Part shown: positions 23,730 through 29,988 of the stretch, piece after piece | How the letters are laid out: the number at the start of each line of letters is the position of its first letter | Position numbering within the stretch: position 1 is the first letter of the stretch | The notes under the pieces: model-generated | The model's input: the letters and a program-made list of their open reading frames with translations, nothing else | What the model was told of the DNA's origin: nothing | The model's database searches: none | Position numbers and translations under genes: made by a program | Source: Synergistota bacterium | GTDB lineage: Bacteria > Synergistota > Synergistia > Synergistales > Synergistaceae | Direction of reading: 5' to 3' | DNA: 29,988 bases | NCBI GenBank assembly: GCA_023450745.1 | Contig: JAEXGR010000051.1 | Span: 1-29,988, forward strand

Positions 23730-25636
23730 AATTTCCCGAACATATTACGCTCGGCGAGGCCTGGGGGATTCTCTCCTCGGCCTTTGCGGACTATTCGGAA
23801 AAATTCCGGACGAAACTTGAGATATCGGCGGCGCTCGGCCACATCCTGACGGAGGACGTCACCGCCGCCCGCAACGTGCCGCACTACGCCGCCTCGGCGG
23901 TGGACGGCTACGCGCTGCGCGCCTCCGCGACGGCGGGGGCGACGGCCGCCACCCCCGCGCGGCTGCCGGAGGGAGCTTGGCAGTGGATGAACACCGGCGC
24001 TGCGCTGCCCGACTGGGCGGACGCGGTGCTGATGGTGGAGGATTCCTCGCTGGAGGGCGGCGAGCTAGTCGTCTACAAGTCCCTCACGCCCTCCGCGAAC
24101 GTGCGCCCGCTCGGCGAGGACGTCATGGCGGGGCAGATCATCGCGCGCGAGGGCGAGCCGGTGACGCCGGCGCTTATCTCCCTCTTCCTCTGCGCCGGCA
24201 TCGACGAAGCGCCGGTGAAAAGAAGGGTAAAGAGCCTCTTCATTCCGACGGGAGACGAGATAATCTCCCGTGAAAAATGGCTCGCCCAGGAGCGCCAGCG
24301 TTCGGGCACGGTGGCGGAGAGCAACTCGCTCTTTATCGCCGCCTCCTTCCGGCAGTGGGGCTTTGAAGTGGACGTCGCCCCGATACTGCCCGACGTGCCG
24401 CAGATATTAAAAGAATATGTCGAAAAGGGCGCGGCGGAGTACGATCTCGTGCTCGTCGGCGCCGGCTCGGCAAAGGGCAGGCGCGACCATACGATAGAGG
24501 TCTTCGAGGCGCTGGGAGAGGTGCTCTTCCGCGGCGTGCGCATGAAGCCGGGGCGGCCGGCGATGGCCGCCGCGATCGCCGGAAAGCCGGTGATCTGCCT
24601 TCCCGGCTTCCCGATGTCTACGGCGGTGGTCCTCTGGTCGCTCGTCTATCCGCTCCTTCGGCAGCTTGCCGGCGCGGGCGGCCCTCTGCCGGAGCTGGTG
24701 CGCGAAGCGCTGGGAGTCAGAAAAATCATGGCGACGCGGCTGCTCGTGCAGCATTCGTCCGCCGCGGGAATCGAGGAGTGGCTGCGCATGAAGGTGGCGC
24801 GCGTCGGCGACAGGCTCTATTCATGGGCGCTCACCTCGGGCGCGAGTGTCCTCTGGGCGCTCGCCGAAGCGGACGGCATCGCGATGCTTCCTGCCTCGGC
24901 GCTTGAGTGCGAGCGGGAGAGCCCTGTCGAGCTTTGGATGACGCGCGAGGTGGACCTTGCGAAAAGGGTGCTCTTCCAGGGCTCCGACGACCCCGCGATT
25001 CAGCTGCTCGTCACGCCGATACGACGGCGCGGCGCGGACTTCGCTTCGCGCGCCGTCGGCAGCATGGGCGGCTTGGCCGCGCTCTCGCGCGGCGAGTGCC
25101 ACCTGGCCGCGGCGCACCTGCTGGACGAAAATACCGGCGGCTACAACGACGTCTTTATCGAGCGTTTCTCCAAGGGGCAAAAATGGCGCCGCATCCTCGT
25201 CTTTTACCGGACGCAGGGCATCATCGTCCCAAAGGGGAATCCCCGGGGGATAAACGGCTTTCACGACCTCTGCGTCCAGGACGTCGTCTTTTCCAACAGG
25301 CAGCCGGGGGCCGGCACGCGGGTGCTCTTCGACCACCTGCTCAAAGAGGAGGGCGCAGCGCCGGAGAGGATCAAAGGTTATTCGCAGATCTGCACGACCC
25401 ACATGGAGGCGGCGAACCGCGTCTACACCGGCCTGGCGGACGCCACGCTCGGCATCAAGTCGGCGGCGGACGCTCTGGGCCTTGAATTTATACCGATCAC
25501 CGAAGAGCCCTACGAGCTCGTCATCCCCGAAGAATACATGGAACATCCGGGAATCAGGGCTCTTCTCGCGAGCCTTGAGGACGAAGAGTGGCGCGGCAAG
25601 GTCGAAGAGATGGGCGGCTACAGATGGCCGGACTAG
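23720..25636 (+). CDS. MoeA paralogue fused to a periplasmic-binding-protein-like domain
   Basis: 638-aa two-part protein. Residues 1 to about 395 are MoeA-like: VPHYAASAVDGYALRA, MVEDSS, TGDE with GDE at 178-180, GAGSAKGRRDH (247-257, Ala in place of the second Gly of GGSS) and LPGFPMSTAVVL. Residues about 415-625 form a PBP/LysR-substrate-like domain (IQLLVTPIRRRG, then GGLAALSRGECHLAAAHLLD, VFSNRQPGAGTRVLFDHLL and GLADATLGIKSAADALGL), a fold that in relatives binds oxyanions or small ligands. There is no signal peptide, so it acts in the cytoplasm and may sense or deliver molybdate/tungstate (inference). The ATG at 23720 has GGAGG 7 nt upstream and overlaps moeA; the end overlaps moaA by 13 nt. 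Confidence 0.92.
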   Translation: MAVKFPEHITLGEAWGILSSAFADYSEKFRTKLEISAALGHILTEDVTAARNVPHYAASAVDGYALRASATAGATAATPARLPEGAWQWMNTGAALPDWADAVLMVEDSSLEGGELVVYKSLTPSANVRPLGEDVMAGQIIAREGEPVTPALISLFLCAGIDEAPVKRRVKSLFIPTGDEIISREKWLAQERQRSGTVAESNSLFIAASFRQWGFEVDVAPILPDVPQILKEYVEKGAAEYDLVLVGAGSAKGRRDHTIEVFEALGEVLFRGVRMKPGRPAMAAAIAGKPVICLPGFPMSTAVVLWSLVYPLLRQLAGAGGPLPELVREALGVRKIMATRLLVQHSSAAGIEEWLRMKVARVGDRLYSWALTSGASVLWALAEADGIAMLPASALECERESPVELWMTREVDLAKRVLFQGSDDPAIQLLVTPIRRRGADFASRAVGSMGGLAALSRGECHLAAAHLLDENTGGYNDVFIERFSKGQKWRRILVFYRTQGIIVPKGNPRGINGFHDLCVQDVVFSNRQPGAGTRVLFDHLLKEEGAAPERIKGYSQICTTHMEAANRVYTGLADATLGIKSAADALGLEFIPITEEPYELVIPEEYMEHPGIRALLASLEDEEWRGKVEEMGGYRWPD

Positions 25637-26607
25637 CGGAGCTGCGGGACGACTACGGACGCCGGCTGAATTACGTCCGCATCTCGGTGACCGACAGGTG
25701 CAACTACCGGTGCGCCTACTGTATGCCGCCGGAGGGCGTCAAGTGTTTGAGCCATGAGGACATCCTGCGCTACGAGGATATAAAATTCCTCTGCCGCGTA
25801 TTCGCCGGCCTGGGAGTGGCGAAATTCCGCTTCACGGGGGGCGAGCCGCTCGTGCGCAAGGGACTGGTGCCGTTCCTCAAAGAACTGCACGGCGAGCTGC
25901 CGGAGATCAAGACGGCGCTCACGACGAACGCCTCGCTGCTCGGCGAATATGCGGAGCAGCTCGCGGAGGCGGGGATTCACTCGCTCAACATCAGCCTCGA
26001 CACCCTCGACCCGGAAAAATTCGCGCGGATTACACGAATCGGAATGATCGACGGCGTCTTTACGGGAATACGCGCCGCGAAGGCCGCCGGCATCAAAAAC
26101 GTGAAGCTCAACGCCGTCCTCATCAGAGACTTCAACGACCAGGAGATCGCGGAGCTGCTCGCCTTCTCGCGGCGCGAGGGGCTGCTGCTGCGGCTCATCG
26201 AGTTTATGCCGCTCCAGGACAGCGTCTGGGACAAGAATTCCTTCATCAGCGGGGAAGAGATACTCGCGATGCTCCCCGGCGGCGACGCTTGGAAGCGGGA
26301 GACGAAGTCCTCCGGCGACGACGGCCCCGCGCAGTATTATTTCAACGAGAAGACGGGGGACGTCATCGGCATAATCACGGCGGTCTCCAACCACTTCTGC
26401 AAAAACTGCAACAGGCTGCGCGTCTCCGCCGAAGGTAATCTAAGAACATGTTTATTTAACCCAAACGAAACTGCCCTAAAAGAATTGATCCAGCAGCGGG
26501 ATACCGCGGCGCTGCGCGACGCGATCCTGCGCAGCGTGCGCGAAAAGCCGCGCTGCTGGAACGACATCAATACCGGCAACCTTCAGATGTCGGGAATTGG
26601 AGGATAA
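25624..26607 (+). CDS. moaA: GTP 3',8-cyclase MoaA
   Basis: 327-aa radical SAM enzyme for the first step of Moco synthesis, converting GTP to 3',8-cyclo-7,8-dihydro-GTP. Seen: the SAM cluster motif C26-x3-C30-x2-C33 in SVTDRCNYRCAYCMPPEG, FTGGEPLVRKG, the TTNASLL region, SLDTLDPEKFARITR, FMPLQDS, and the second iron-sulfur site C259-x2-C262-x13-C276. The protein ends in the Gly-Gly pair needed for activity in MoaA. I chose the ATG at 25624 because it matches the family length. It overlaps the preceding gene by 13 nt and moaC follows after 3 nt. Confidence 0.97.
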   Translation: MAGLAELRDDYGRRLNYVRISVTDRCNYRCAYCMPPEGVKCLSHEDILRYEDIKFLCRVFAGLGVAKFRFTGGEPLVRKGLVPFLKELHGELPEIKTALTTNASLLGEYAEQLAEAGIHSLNISLDTLDPEKFARITRIGMIDGVFTGIRAAKAAGIKNVKLNAVLIRDFNDQEIAELLAFSRREGLLLRLIEFMPLQDSVWDKNSFISGEEILAMLPGGDAWKRETKSSGDDGPAQYYFNEKTGDVIGIITAVSNHFCKNCNRLRVSAEGNLRTCLFNPNETALKELIQQRDTAALRDAILRSVREKPRCWNDINTGNLQMSGIGG

Positions 26608-26610
26608 AAG

Positions 26611-27132
26611 ATGGGAGAATACACGCACTTTGACGCCGAGGGCCGTCCGACGCTCGTCGACGTCAGCGGCAAAGCGGTCACCAAACGCACCGCCTGGGCC
26701 GAGGGCTGGCTCTGTCTGCCCGACGAGATATACAGGACCGTGTCGCAGGGGGCGGTCAAAAAGGGCGACCCCTTTTCGATCGCGGAGCTCGGCGGCATCA
26801 TGGGAGCCAAGAAGACCCCCGACCTCATACCGCTCTGTCACCCCATACGGCTCGACAATATCAAGGTCAAATGCGACCTGGACCATGACGAGAGAGCCCT
26901 GAAGATCACCTGCTGCGCTACCGCCTCCGAGGTTACGGGCGTGGAGATGGAGGCGCTTACGGGAGTCTCCGTCGCGGCGCTCACCTTCTACGACATGTGC
27001 AAGGGCATCGACAAAGGCATGGTCATCAAAGACATCCGCCTGCTGAAAAAGACCGGCGGCAAGAGCGGAGAATGGAACGCCGCCGAAAAATTTACCACAG
27101 ACGGCGGCTCCGAAGGAGGAGAGGCTGAATGA
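26611..27132 (+). CDS. moaC: Cyclic pyranopterin monophosphate synthase MoaC
   Basis: 173-aa enzyme that rearranges the MoaA product to cyclic pyranopterin monophosphate. Seen: LVDVSGKAVTKRTAWAEG, GAKKTPDLIPLCHP with H77, GVEMEALTGVSVAALTFYDMCK with D128 and K131 followed by GIDKGM. These match the catalytic residues and numbering of the E. coli enzyme. The C-terminus carries an acidic, Gly-rich extra of about 15 residues. A strong GGAGG lies 8 nt before the ATG. It overlaps the next gene by ATGA. Confidence 0.97.
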   Translation: MGEYTHFDAEGRPTLVDVSGKAVTKRTAWAEGWLCLPDEIYRTVSQGAVKKGDPFSIAELGGIMGAKKTPDLIPLCHPIRLDNIKVKCDLDHDERALKITCCATASEVTGVEMEALTGVSVAALTFYDMCKGIDKGMVIKDIRLLKKTGGKSGEWNAAEKFTTDGGSEGGEAE

Positions 27133-27953
27133 GAATCTTAAGACTATGGGCGCCGTCGCTGATCGGCGACCACACCCTCTGCTACATCCACACGAACCGC
27201 GAGGGCAAGACCTGCATAAACGAGGTGGAAATTCCCGTTAAATTCGCTCGCGCGGGCGAACCGCTCGACGGCGCGGAATACGCGGGCGCGATGACCGTCG
27301 TCCTGCCGCCGGAGGCGGAGCTGCGCGGGGGAGACTTCTTCTCCGTGGGAAATGGCGACACCCTGCTGCGCTGGCAGGAAGAAAGCGCCTGCTTCAAGGT
27401 CTGCACCGCGGGATTTCTCGGCGTCTCGGAGCCGGTGGAAATCTGGCGTCCGCTCAGGACCGCCGTGCTCACCGTCAGCGACAAGGGCAGCCGCGGCGAA
27501 CGCGAAGACACCGCGGGTCCGGAGCTTGAGCGGCTTGCCTTTGCGCGGGGCTGCGTCGTCGAAGAAAGAAAGATCGTCCCCGACGACCCGGAGCGGATCT
27601 GCGAAGCCGTGCGCGAATGGGCGGGGGCGGGGATATCCCTCATCCTCACGACGGGCGGCACCGGTCTTTCGCCGCGCGACAACACGCCGGAGGCGCTGCT
27701 GTCGATCGCCGACAAGACCGTCCCCGGCTTCGGTGAGATGATGCGCATCGAGACCCTTAAATACACGCCGCGCTCCTTCCTCACGCGCTCCGTGGCGATC
27801 GTCAGGGAACGCTCGCTCGTCGTCGCCTTCCCCGGCAGCAAGCGCGGGGCGGGGCAGTGCTTCGAGGCGGTCGCCGGCGGCCTGCGCCACGCGGTGGAGA
27901 CCCTCGCCGGCAGCGCGTCGGAGTGCGGCGAACACGGCGGACGCCGACGCTAG
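27129..27953 (+). CDS. Mog/MoaB-domain molybdopterin adenylyltransferase with an extra N-terminal domain
   Basis: 274-aa protein. Residues about 111-262 are a MogA/MoaB fold: TAVLTVSDKGSRGEREDTAG, LTTGGTGLSPRDNTPEA (TGGTG 175-179), VPGFGEMMR and VAFPGSKRGAGQCFEA. This domain adenylylates molybdopterin so that MoeA can insert the metal. Residues 1-110 are an added domain of unclear origin, with several predicted strands (CINEVEIPVKFARAGE, AMTVVLPPEAELRGGDFFSV). Some relatives fuse an MOSC domain here, but I see no MOSC cysteine signature and it is too short, so I leave it unnamed. ATGA overlap with moaC. The stop TAG is part of a CTAG at the left end of the inverted-repeat element. Confidence 0.88.
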   Translation: MRILRLWAPSLIGDHTLCYIHTNREGKTCINEVEIPVKFARAGEPLDGAEYAGAMTVVLPPEAELRGGDFFSVGNGDTLLRWQEESACFKVCTAGFLGVSEPVEIWRPLRTAVLTVSDKGSRGEREDTAGPELERLAFARGCVVEERKIVPDDPERICEAVREWAGAGISLILTTGGTGLSPRDNTPEALLSIADKTVPGFGEMMRIETLKYTPRSFLTRSVAIVRERSLVVAFPGSKRGAGQCFEAVAGGLRHAVETLAGSASECGEHGGRRR

Positions 27954-28129
27954 GGAACCGCTGGTTAATTGAAAATGAGCCGCATAATAACCAACGTATG
28001 TCCGCTGATTAGATGTGCCAGGCGCTAAACGCAGCAGGCCCCAAGCGGCGCGGAGGCGTATATTGATACGTTGGAGCGGCGGGCGGGGCTGCTGCGTGAC
28101 ACGAGTGGCGCATATAATCAGCGGTTCCC
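27953..28129. mobile_element. MITE-like inverted-repeat element or IS remnant
   Basis: About 177 bp bounded by 15-bp terminal inverted repeats that match at 14 of 15 positions: GGGAACCGCTGGTTA (27953-27967) and TAATCAGCGGTTCCC (28115-28129). Internal inverted pairs add a large hairpin: 28002-28015 with 28111-28124 (13/14) and 28029-28042 with 28085-28097. A further pair, 27991-27999 with 28066-28074, crosses it. It encodes no transposase. Flanks are CTAG on the left and CCAG on the right, possibly an altered 4-bp target duplication of the kind seen in some IS5-type elements. The element lies exactly between the stop of the Mog gene and the LuxR sequence. Confidence 0.6.
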
Positions 28130-29552
28130 CAGCTTCCCGGAGGAAGCCTGGACGGGCGGCGCTTTGACCTCTTTTGCCGCTTGTGAAGACAAAAGCGCGC
28201 GGATAAAGGCGGCCCTGCGGGCCGCCAAAGAGCGCTATTGCGCGGGGGATTTTAACGGCCTGCGCCGCGAGCTGCGGCAGATCAGGCCGTGCATCCCGCC
28301 GGAGGCGCGCGCGCTTCTGGGCGAGTGGATACTGCTCAGCTCCTTTGCGGCGTACCCGAACCTGGCGCTGATGCTGAAAAAGCTGCGGGCGGCGGCCTCG
28401 ATGCTCGGCGGCCCCTCCGCGATATGCCGCCAGCCGATCGAGCTGCAATATCCCGACTTTATGCTCCTGGGCTTTCATTCCCGCCCGGGGCGCACCGAAG
28501 AAGAGCTGGCGCTGTTTTCGCAGTGCGCCCTTCTGTACTCCGAGCTGGCGGACGGCTGCGCGAGAGGCGCCGACGTCGCCGCGCGGGCGGTCCTTTCCTA
28601 CACCCGCGGCGACTACGACGAGGCCGAGCTGCATGCCTACAAAGCCTGCTACCAGGGAGAGAACGCGGGGCAGCTCTTCGTGGTGATGGCCGCCGCCGCG
28701 CTGCTTGCCCATATCGCGAAGTATAAATCTGATCTGCGTGGCTGGAACGACGCCGTCGCCCGCCTGGAGCGGACCGTCTCCAAAATAGCGGACAAAGAAT
28801 TCGCCGTGGTCGCGCAGGACGTCTACCGGGGCGAACTATTCAACACGCTCAGCTGTCCGGCGCTGGTCGCGGGCTGGCTCAAAGAGGGCGACTTCTCCTC
28901 GCCGGCGCTTGCCGGCCCCCTGCGCTGCTACGCGAGGTTTGTGCACGCCAACACCCTTTTGATCTCCGGCGAATACGAAAAGGCCGCCGCGGCCGCCCAA
29001 GCGGCGCTCGCTGAAAAATATATGTACGCGGAAATGCGGCACTGCTTTGCGGAAATATATTTTAACTTCATCACCGCCTCCGCTCTGATCTGCTTGGGCG
29101 ACAAAGACGGGGGAGCGGCCTGCATCGCGAAGGCGGCGGAGACGGCCGTGCCGGACGGACACGTGCTGCCCTTCATCGAATACGCGGAGATCTTGGACGG
29201 CGCGGGCGACCGGCACCTCGCCGCGCATTCCCGCCGGATGCTGATGAAGACGAAAAAAATCCGCGGCTGCTTTATCCGCGGGAGAAACATGCTGCATGAC
29301 GCCGCGCTGCTCTCGAGGCTGCCCGAAAGCCTCAGCGGCAGGGAAAAAGAGATCGCCGCGCTCGCGGCCGCGGGGCTGAAAAACCGCGAGATCGCCGGGA
29401 GAATGTTTATCTCGGAAAACACCGTCAAAAGCCACCTGAAATCCATCTTCAAAAAGCTGGAAATCGAAAAACGCACGGAACTGCTCAAACGCCTGCGGTC
29501 AAAATCACCCTCCGGAGCGATGATCATGACGGCGGTTTTGCTATTGGTTTAG
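28071..29552 (+). CDS. LuxR-family regulator, apparently N-terminally truncated MalT-like protein
   Basis: 493-codon open frame. Residues about 421-475 are a LuxR-type helix-turn-helix (LSGREKEIAALAAAGLKNRE, then FISENTVKSHLKSIFKKL). Residues about 45-400 are helical repeats of the TPR/MalT kind (AALRAAKERYCAGDFNGLRR, FHSRPGRTEEELALF, AVLSYTRGDYDEAELHAYKA). Full MalT-like regulators of this type begin with a roughly 350-residue ATPase domain, which is missing here. The TTG start (28071) and first 19 codons lie inside the inverted-repeat element, and there is no good ribosome site, so the real start is unknown and the gene may be a 5'-truncated remnant. No stop or frameshift is seen in the remaining 470 codons. 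A terminator follows downstream. The last residues (MIMTAVLLLV) are oddly hydrophobic. Confidence 0.7.
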   Translation: MERRAGLLRDTSGAYNQRFPSFPEEAWTGGALTSFAACEDKSARIKAALRAAKERYCAGDFNGLRRELRQIRPCIPPEARALLGEWILLSSFAAYPNLALMLKKLRAAASMLGGPSAICRQPIELQYPDFMLLGFHSRPGRTEEELALFSQCALLYSELADGCARGADVAARAVLSYTRGDYDEAELHAYKACYQGENAGQLFVVMAAAALLAHIAKYKSDLRGWNDAVARLERTVSKIADKEFAVVAQDVYRGELFNTLSCPALVAGWLKEGDFSSPALAGPLRCYARFVHANTLLISGEYEKAAAAAQAALAEKYMYAEMRHCFAEIYFNFITASALICLGDKDGGAACIAKAAETAVPDGHVLPFIEYAEILDGAGDRHLAAHSRRMLMKTKKIRGCFIRGRNMLHDAALLSRLPESLSGREKEIAALAAAGLKNREIAGRMFISENTVKSHLKSIFKKLEIEKRTELLKRLRSKSPSGAMIMTAVLLLV

Positions 29553-29677
29553 CGTATTAAAACGGCTGTTTTTATAAAGCGCGGCCCTCTGGGCGAAAGA
29601 GACGCGCGCCAGGCCGGAGACGGCCTCATATTCTGCTGGGACTGCCGCGAAGGCGGCGGCCCCGCGAACAAGAGCCA
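29553..29677. other. Spacer after the LuxR gene
   Basis: GC-rich non-coding stretch with short GC repeats (for example GCCGCGAAGGCGGC near 29644-29657) before the terminator. Nothing gene-like on either strand; a 121-codon minus-strand frame over this region looks spurious. Confidence 0.4.
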
Positions 29678-29710
29678 AAGGGCGGGAATATCTTCCTCGC
29701 CCTTGTTTTT
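29678..29710 (+). terminator. Intrinsic terminator downstream of the LuxR gene
   Basis: Stem AAGGGCGGG (29678-29686) with the CGCCCTT arm ending at 29704, closed by about nine pairs, followed by GTTTTT (29705-29710). It ends the LuxR transcript about 125 nt after the stop. Confidence 0.8.
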
Positions 29711-29897
29711 CTGTCCGCGCATTTTTTCTGATGAGCCGTCATTTGCTGGCATTAATCGTGACGAATTGTGACATTTATCGTGCCAAAGTAAACTTTTTAT
29801 CACGGCGAATACTTCCCTTATTTTATTAATTTTTGTAGAATGTAGCAGTAGATATTTAGACACGCCCGGCAAAAATTTATATTGCGGAGGCAGGGCA
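29711..29897 (+). promoter_or_regulatory. AT-rich leader of the right-edge gene with heptamer repeats
   Basis: An AT-rich region between the terminator and the next start. It carries TCGTGAC (29756-29762), TTGTGAC (29766-29772) and TCGTGCC (29778-29784) as near direct repeats, and an inverted TATCACG (29798-29804). A candidate promoter TTGTGA (29766-29771), 17 nt, TAAACT (29789-29794) overlaps them. The repeats could be an operator, but the evidence is only the pattern. Confidence 0.35.
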
Positions 29898-29988
29898 ATG
29901 ATAAAAAGCGCCAAGCTTGTATTTAACGATAGTGCCTTTTGCGGGGGGGGGGGGAACTTTCGTTTATTAAATTTTTTCCCCGGTTTGG
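29898..29988 (+). CDS. Start of an unrecognised gene, cut by the window edge
   Basis: An ATG with GGAGG 7 nt upstream opens a frame that runs to the window end without a stop: MIKSAKLVFNDSAFC, four Gly, then NFRLLNFFPG. I do not recognise the product from 30 residues. A run of 12 G encodes the four glycines (residues 16-19), so the frame depends on the exact length of that run. The gene follows a clean terminator and an AT-rich leader, which supports it as a new transcription unit. Confidence 0.5.
   Translation, partial: MIKSAKLVFNDSAFCGGGGNFRLLNFFPGL
29943..29954 (+). repeat. Homopolymer tract of 12 G
   Basis: Twelve consecutive G at codons 16-19 of the right-edge open frame. Tracts of this length are prone to slippage during replication and to errors in sequencing. 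It is the longest homopolymer I noticed in the window. Confidence 0.9.

Noticed and set aside
27144..28712. Minus-strand frame of 522 codons opposite the Mog gene, the element and the LuxR gene
   Set aside because: It runs across three unrelated features and has low-complexity composition and no motif; a shadow of GC-rich coding sequence.
29549..29914. 121-codon minus-strand frame at the right end
   Set aside because: It crosses a plus-strand terminator and an AT-rich leader, has no ribosome site I can see and no recognisable motif.
1..29988. CRISPR arrays, tRNA genes, prophage or toxin-antitoxin genes
   Set aside because: Looked for on both strands; no regularly spaced repeats, cloverleaf signatures or typical gene pairs were found.

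Overview
This GC-rich bacterial window is almost entirely chromosomal core. From about 2.8 kb to 20.2 kb it holds a near-complete division and cell-wall (dcw) cluster. This is followed by a radical SAM gene, a SPOR-domain gene and a molybdenum cofactor (Moco) operon. MurE carries the DNPR motif of meso-diaminopimelate-adding enzymes. The gene order, the SPOR protein, the MoeA-PBP fusion and the MalT-type LuxR regulator suggest a Gram-negative anaerobe. My best guess is Synergistota (Cloacibacillus/Synergistes-like), but this is an inference from style, not proof.

Layout. 1-207: 3' part of the RNase P RNA and its terminator. 385-2337: a divergent pair, a PLP-dependent threonine/serine dehydratase-like enzyme (minus strand) and a LysR regulator (plus strand), with overlapping promoters between them. 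2338-2818: terminator-like hairpin, AT-rich control region and an array of 10-bp MraZ boxes. 2819-20164: mraZ, rsmH, ftsL-like, ftsI, murE, a decayed piece of a second murE, murF, mraY, murD, ftsW, murG, murC, murB, ftsQ-like, ftsA, ftsZ. Most of these genes overlap or are separated by only a few bases. 20161-21696: a radical SAM gene that seems to be dying, with no standard start at the expected place and an in-frame TAA. 21716-22384: SPOR-domain membrane protein. 22491-27953: moeA, moeA-PBP fusion, moaA, moaC and a Mog/MoaB-domain protein, tightly overlapped. 27953-28129: a MITE-like element with 15-bp terminal inverted repeats. 28071-29552: a LuxR regulator that appears to have lost its N-terminal ATPase half at that element. 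29898-29988: the start of a new gene with a run of 12 G in its coding sequence.

How the genes work together. MurA-type steps are outside the window. MurB, C, D, E and F build UDP-MurNAc-pentapeptide, MraY and MurG make lipid I and lipid II, and FtsW/FtsI polymerise and cross-link it at the septum. That site is organised by FtsZ and FtsA with the small bitopic proteins FtsL and FtsQ, and the SPOR protein probably also acts there. MraZ likely represses the cluster through the boxes in front of its own gene. The Moco block supplies GTP cyclisation (MoaA/MoaC), adenylylation (Mog domain) and metal insertion (two MoeA paralogues). MoaD, MoaE and MoeB are not in the window.

The features that most deserve a second look are the murE relic between murE and murF, the broken radical SAM gene, the inverted-repeat element that truncates the LuxR gene, and the G12 tract at the right edge.
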